Below, piece after piece: positions 62,841-64,000 of a DNA stretch of 64,000 nucleotides. The position numbers and the translations under genes are program-made. This stretch comes from Rhizobium phaseoli (lineage in GTDB: Bacteria; Pseudomonadota; Alphaproteobacteria; Rhizobiales; Rhizobiaceae). The notes below the pieces were generated by a model. It saw nothing but the letters and a program-made list of their open reading frames with translations. It made no database searches and was not told where the DNA came from. Position 1 is the first letter of the stretch. Each line of letters begins with the position of its first letter. The stretch lies in the NCBI RefSeq assembly GCF_010668805.1, contig NZ_WUFT01000003.1:124001-188000 (forward strand). The letters run 5' to 3'.

Positions 62841-63380
62841 TTATTCTGCTGCCGGTTCCGCTGCGGCGGCGGCTGCTTCAGCAGCGGCCTTGGCTTCCGC
62901 TGCTTCTGCTGCTGCCTTCTCGGCGGCGAGCGCCTGGGCTGCTGCAACCTTTTCAGCTTCGATGCGTGCCTTTTCCTCGGCAATGGCGGCGCGCTCGGCG
63001 TCGTTGAGTTTACGGGCGCGGACGCCGGTGTCTTCAACGATACGGGCAGACTTGCCGCGACGGTCGCGCAGGTAATAAAGCTTGGCGCGACGGACCTTGC
63101 CGCGGCGAACGACGTCGACGCTTTCGATCATCGGCGAGTAAACCGGGAATACGCGCTCGACGCCTTCGCCGTAGGAGATCTTGCGGACCGTGAAGTTTTC
63201 CTGCAGGCCGCCGCCGGAGCGGGCGATGCAGACGCCTTCATAGGCCTGAACGCGGGTACGGGTGCCTTCCGTGACCTTCACGTTGACGCGAAGGGTGTCG
63301 CCCGGGGAAAATTCTGGAAGCGTGCGCTTGGCTTCGATCTTGGCGACCTGTTCGGCCTCAAGCTGCTGAATGATGTTCAT
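62841..63380 (-). CDS. rplS: 50S ribosomal protein L19
   Basis: A 179-residue protein. The conserved L19 body is residues 1-125: [80 protein letters not shown] and [20 protein letters not shown]. Bacterial L19 usually ends near residue 115-120; here an extra ~50-residue Ala/Glu/Lys-rich helical tail follows ([20 protein letters not shown] and further Ala runs). The tail is common in rhizobia. L19 sits at the 30S-50S interface. trmD lies 222 bp upstream on the same strand, the conserved rpsP-rimM-trmD-rplS order. No gene in the 222-bp gap is convincing. Confidence 0.95.
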   Translation of the reverse strand: MNIIQQLEAEQVAKIEAKRTLPEFSPGDTLRVNVKVTEGTRTRVQAYEGVCIARSGGGLQENFTVRKISYGEGVERVFPVYSPMIESVDVVRRGKVRRAKLYYLRDRRGKSARIVEDTGVRARKLNDAERAAIAEEKARIEAEKVAAAQALAAEKAAAEAAEAKAAAEAAAAAAEPAAE

Positions 63381-63602
63381 CGTCTTAACCTTTGGTTCTT
63401 CTGAAACAGCCAGAGCGCTCGACACTGATCCTTTGGAACTGGCCTCGGGACTTTGCCCTTTCGGGCGGGAGCGGGTTCGCCATTCTTTGTTTGCTGGCAG
63501 ACGGGGATAAACCCCATTTCCGCGTGCGCCAATACACCATAGCCCAGGGCTTGTCATCCCTCGCACGACATTTTTGTGAAAAAGGCCGCGAAATCAGCCG
63601 TT

Positions 63603-64000
63603 TTAGTCACTCTCAGCTTTTTCGAGCAGGTCCGGCCGTCGCTCCCGCGTCAGTCGCACCGCCTCCTGATGCCGCCATTTTTCAATGGCGCCGTGGTTGC
63701 CCGAGGTGAGAATGGCTGGGATTTCCCGGCCTTCCCAAGCCTGCGGCCGGGTATAGTGGGGATGTTCCAGCAGGCCACCTTCGAAGCTTTCGTGAAGGCC
63801 GGAGAGATCGTTGCCCATGACACCGGGCAGGATGCGGATGATCGCGTCGAGCACGATCAGCGCCGCCGGCTCGCCGCCTGAAAGCACGTAGTCGCCGATT
63901 GAGACCTCTTCCAGCCCACGCGCCTCGATCACCCGCTGGTCGACGCCCTCGAAGCGGCCGCAGACGATGATGACGCCGTCGCCTGAAGCAAGCTCGCGTA
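63603..64000 (-). CDS. trmD: tRNA (guanine-N1)-methyltransferase, C-terminal part (cut by right edge)
   Basis: Methylates G37 of tRNAs next to the anticodon, preventing frameshifts. 132 codons from the C-terminal two thirds are present. They include the trefoil-knot SAM site [20 protein letters not shown] and [20 protein letters not shown], then the linker, and [20 protein letters not shown], which is the TrmD-specific C-domain entrance. The protein ends with the charged [13 protein letters not shown]. The gene starts beyond 64000. It precedes rplS on the minus strand. Confidence 0.94.
   Translation of the reverse strand, partial: RELASGDGVIIVCGRFEGVDQRVIEARGLEEVSIGDYVLSGGEPAALIVLDAIIRILPGVMGNDLSGLHESFEGGLLEHPHYTRPQAWEGREIPAILTSGNHGAIEKWRHQEAVRLTRERRPDLLEKAESD

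Noticed and set aside
62660..63037. Upstream extension of the amino-acid binding protein
   Set aside because: The signal peptide starts at 62659; the extension overlaps the end of rplS out of frame and is Pro/Arg/Gln-rich.

Overview
The window is chromosomal DNA from a fast-growing rhizobium, most likely the Rhizobium etli / R. leguminosarum group. The evidence is high GC with AT-rich intergenic gaps, a SAM-II riboswitch in front of metA, an iron-responsive (RirA-type) operator, a sigma54/NtrC glnK-amtB unit, several RIME-like rhizobial intergenic repeats, and the gene content itself. Both edges cut genes: an M48 metalloprotease lipoprotein on the left and trmD on the right. Almost all of the sequence is coding. 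I see no insertion sequence, prophage or CRISPR array.

Layout. 1-8.9 kb: M48 protease, a DHA2 drug exporter with a divergent MarR regulator, thiN, an ABC-F ATPase, a small secreted protein, a ParD/ParE toxin-antitoxin pair, and an ABC exporter whose ATPase motifs are eroded. 9-15.1 kb: SAM-II-controlled metA, galM, and an amino-sugar operon (GntR regulator, two SIS proteins, nagA). 15.2-18 kb: efp divergent from epmA-epmB, the EF-P lysylation pair. 18.3-30 kb: a tight six-gene operon with a carrier protein, an acyl-CoA-dehydrogenase-like flavoprotein, an amino acid:[carrier protein] ligase, a DUF1839-like protein, a GH2 mannosidase-like enzyme and a glycosyltransferase. It is followed by a very large flippase/hydrolase/hydrolase fusion and a second glycosyltransferase. 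30-36 kb: lysine/pipecolate catabolism (hglS, amaA-like, amaB-like) with a LysR regulator. 36-40 kb: ferric-iron ABC transporter. 40-49 kb: glycoamylase-family protein, MlrC-like peptidase, tRNA-Gly, prdX, thioredoxin/TPR protein, Lon-N protein, Trm112-like protein, UbiH-like hydroxylase, tesB. 49-54.6 kb: glnK-amtB, ftsK, lolA. 54.7-64 kb: xthA, an ATP-grasp gene broken by one in-frame stop, a lone cNMP-binding protein, an OmpR-type response regulator, a YkuD protein, an aldo/keto reductase, leuC, an amino-acid ABC permease and binding protein, rplS and trmD.

The most intriguing part is 18.3-30 kb. It places a non-ribosomal aminoacyl-carrier-protein system in one transcription unit with glycan-handling enzymes, next to a flippase fused to two alpha/beta hydrolase domains. 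In the first hydrolase domain the nucleophile position is Gly; in the second it is Cys. I infer a pathway that decorates or processes a surface or periplasmic glycan with an amino acid-derived group. The product is unknown.
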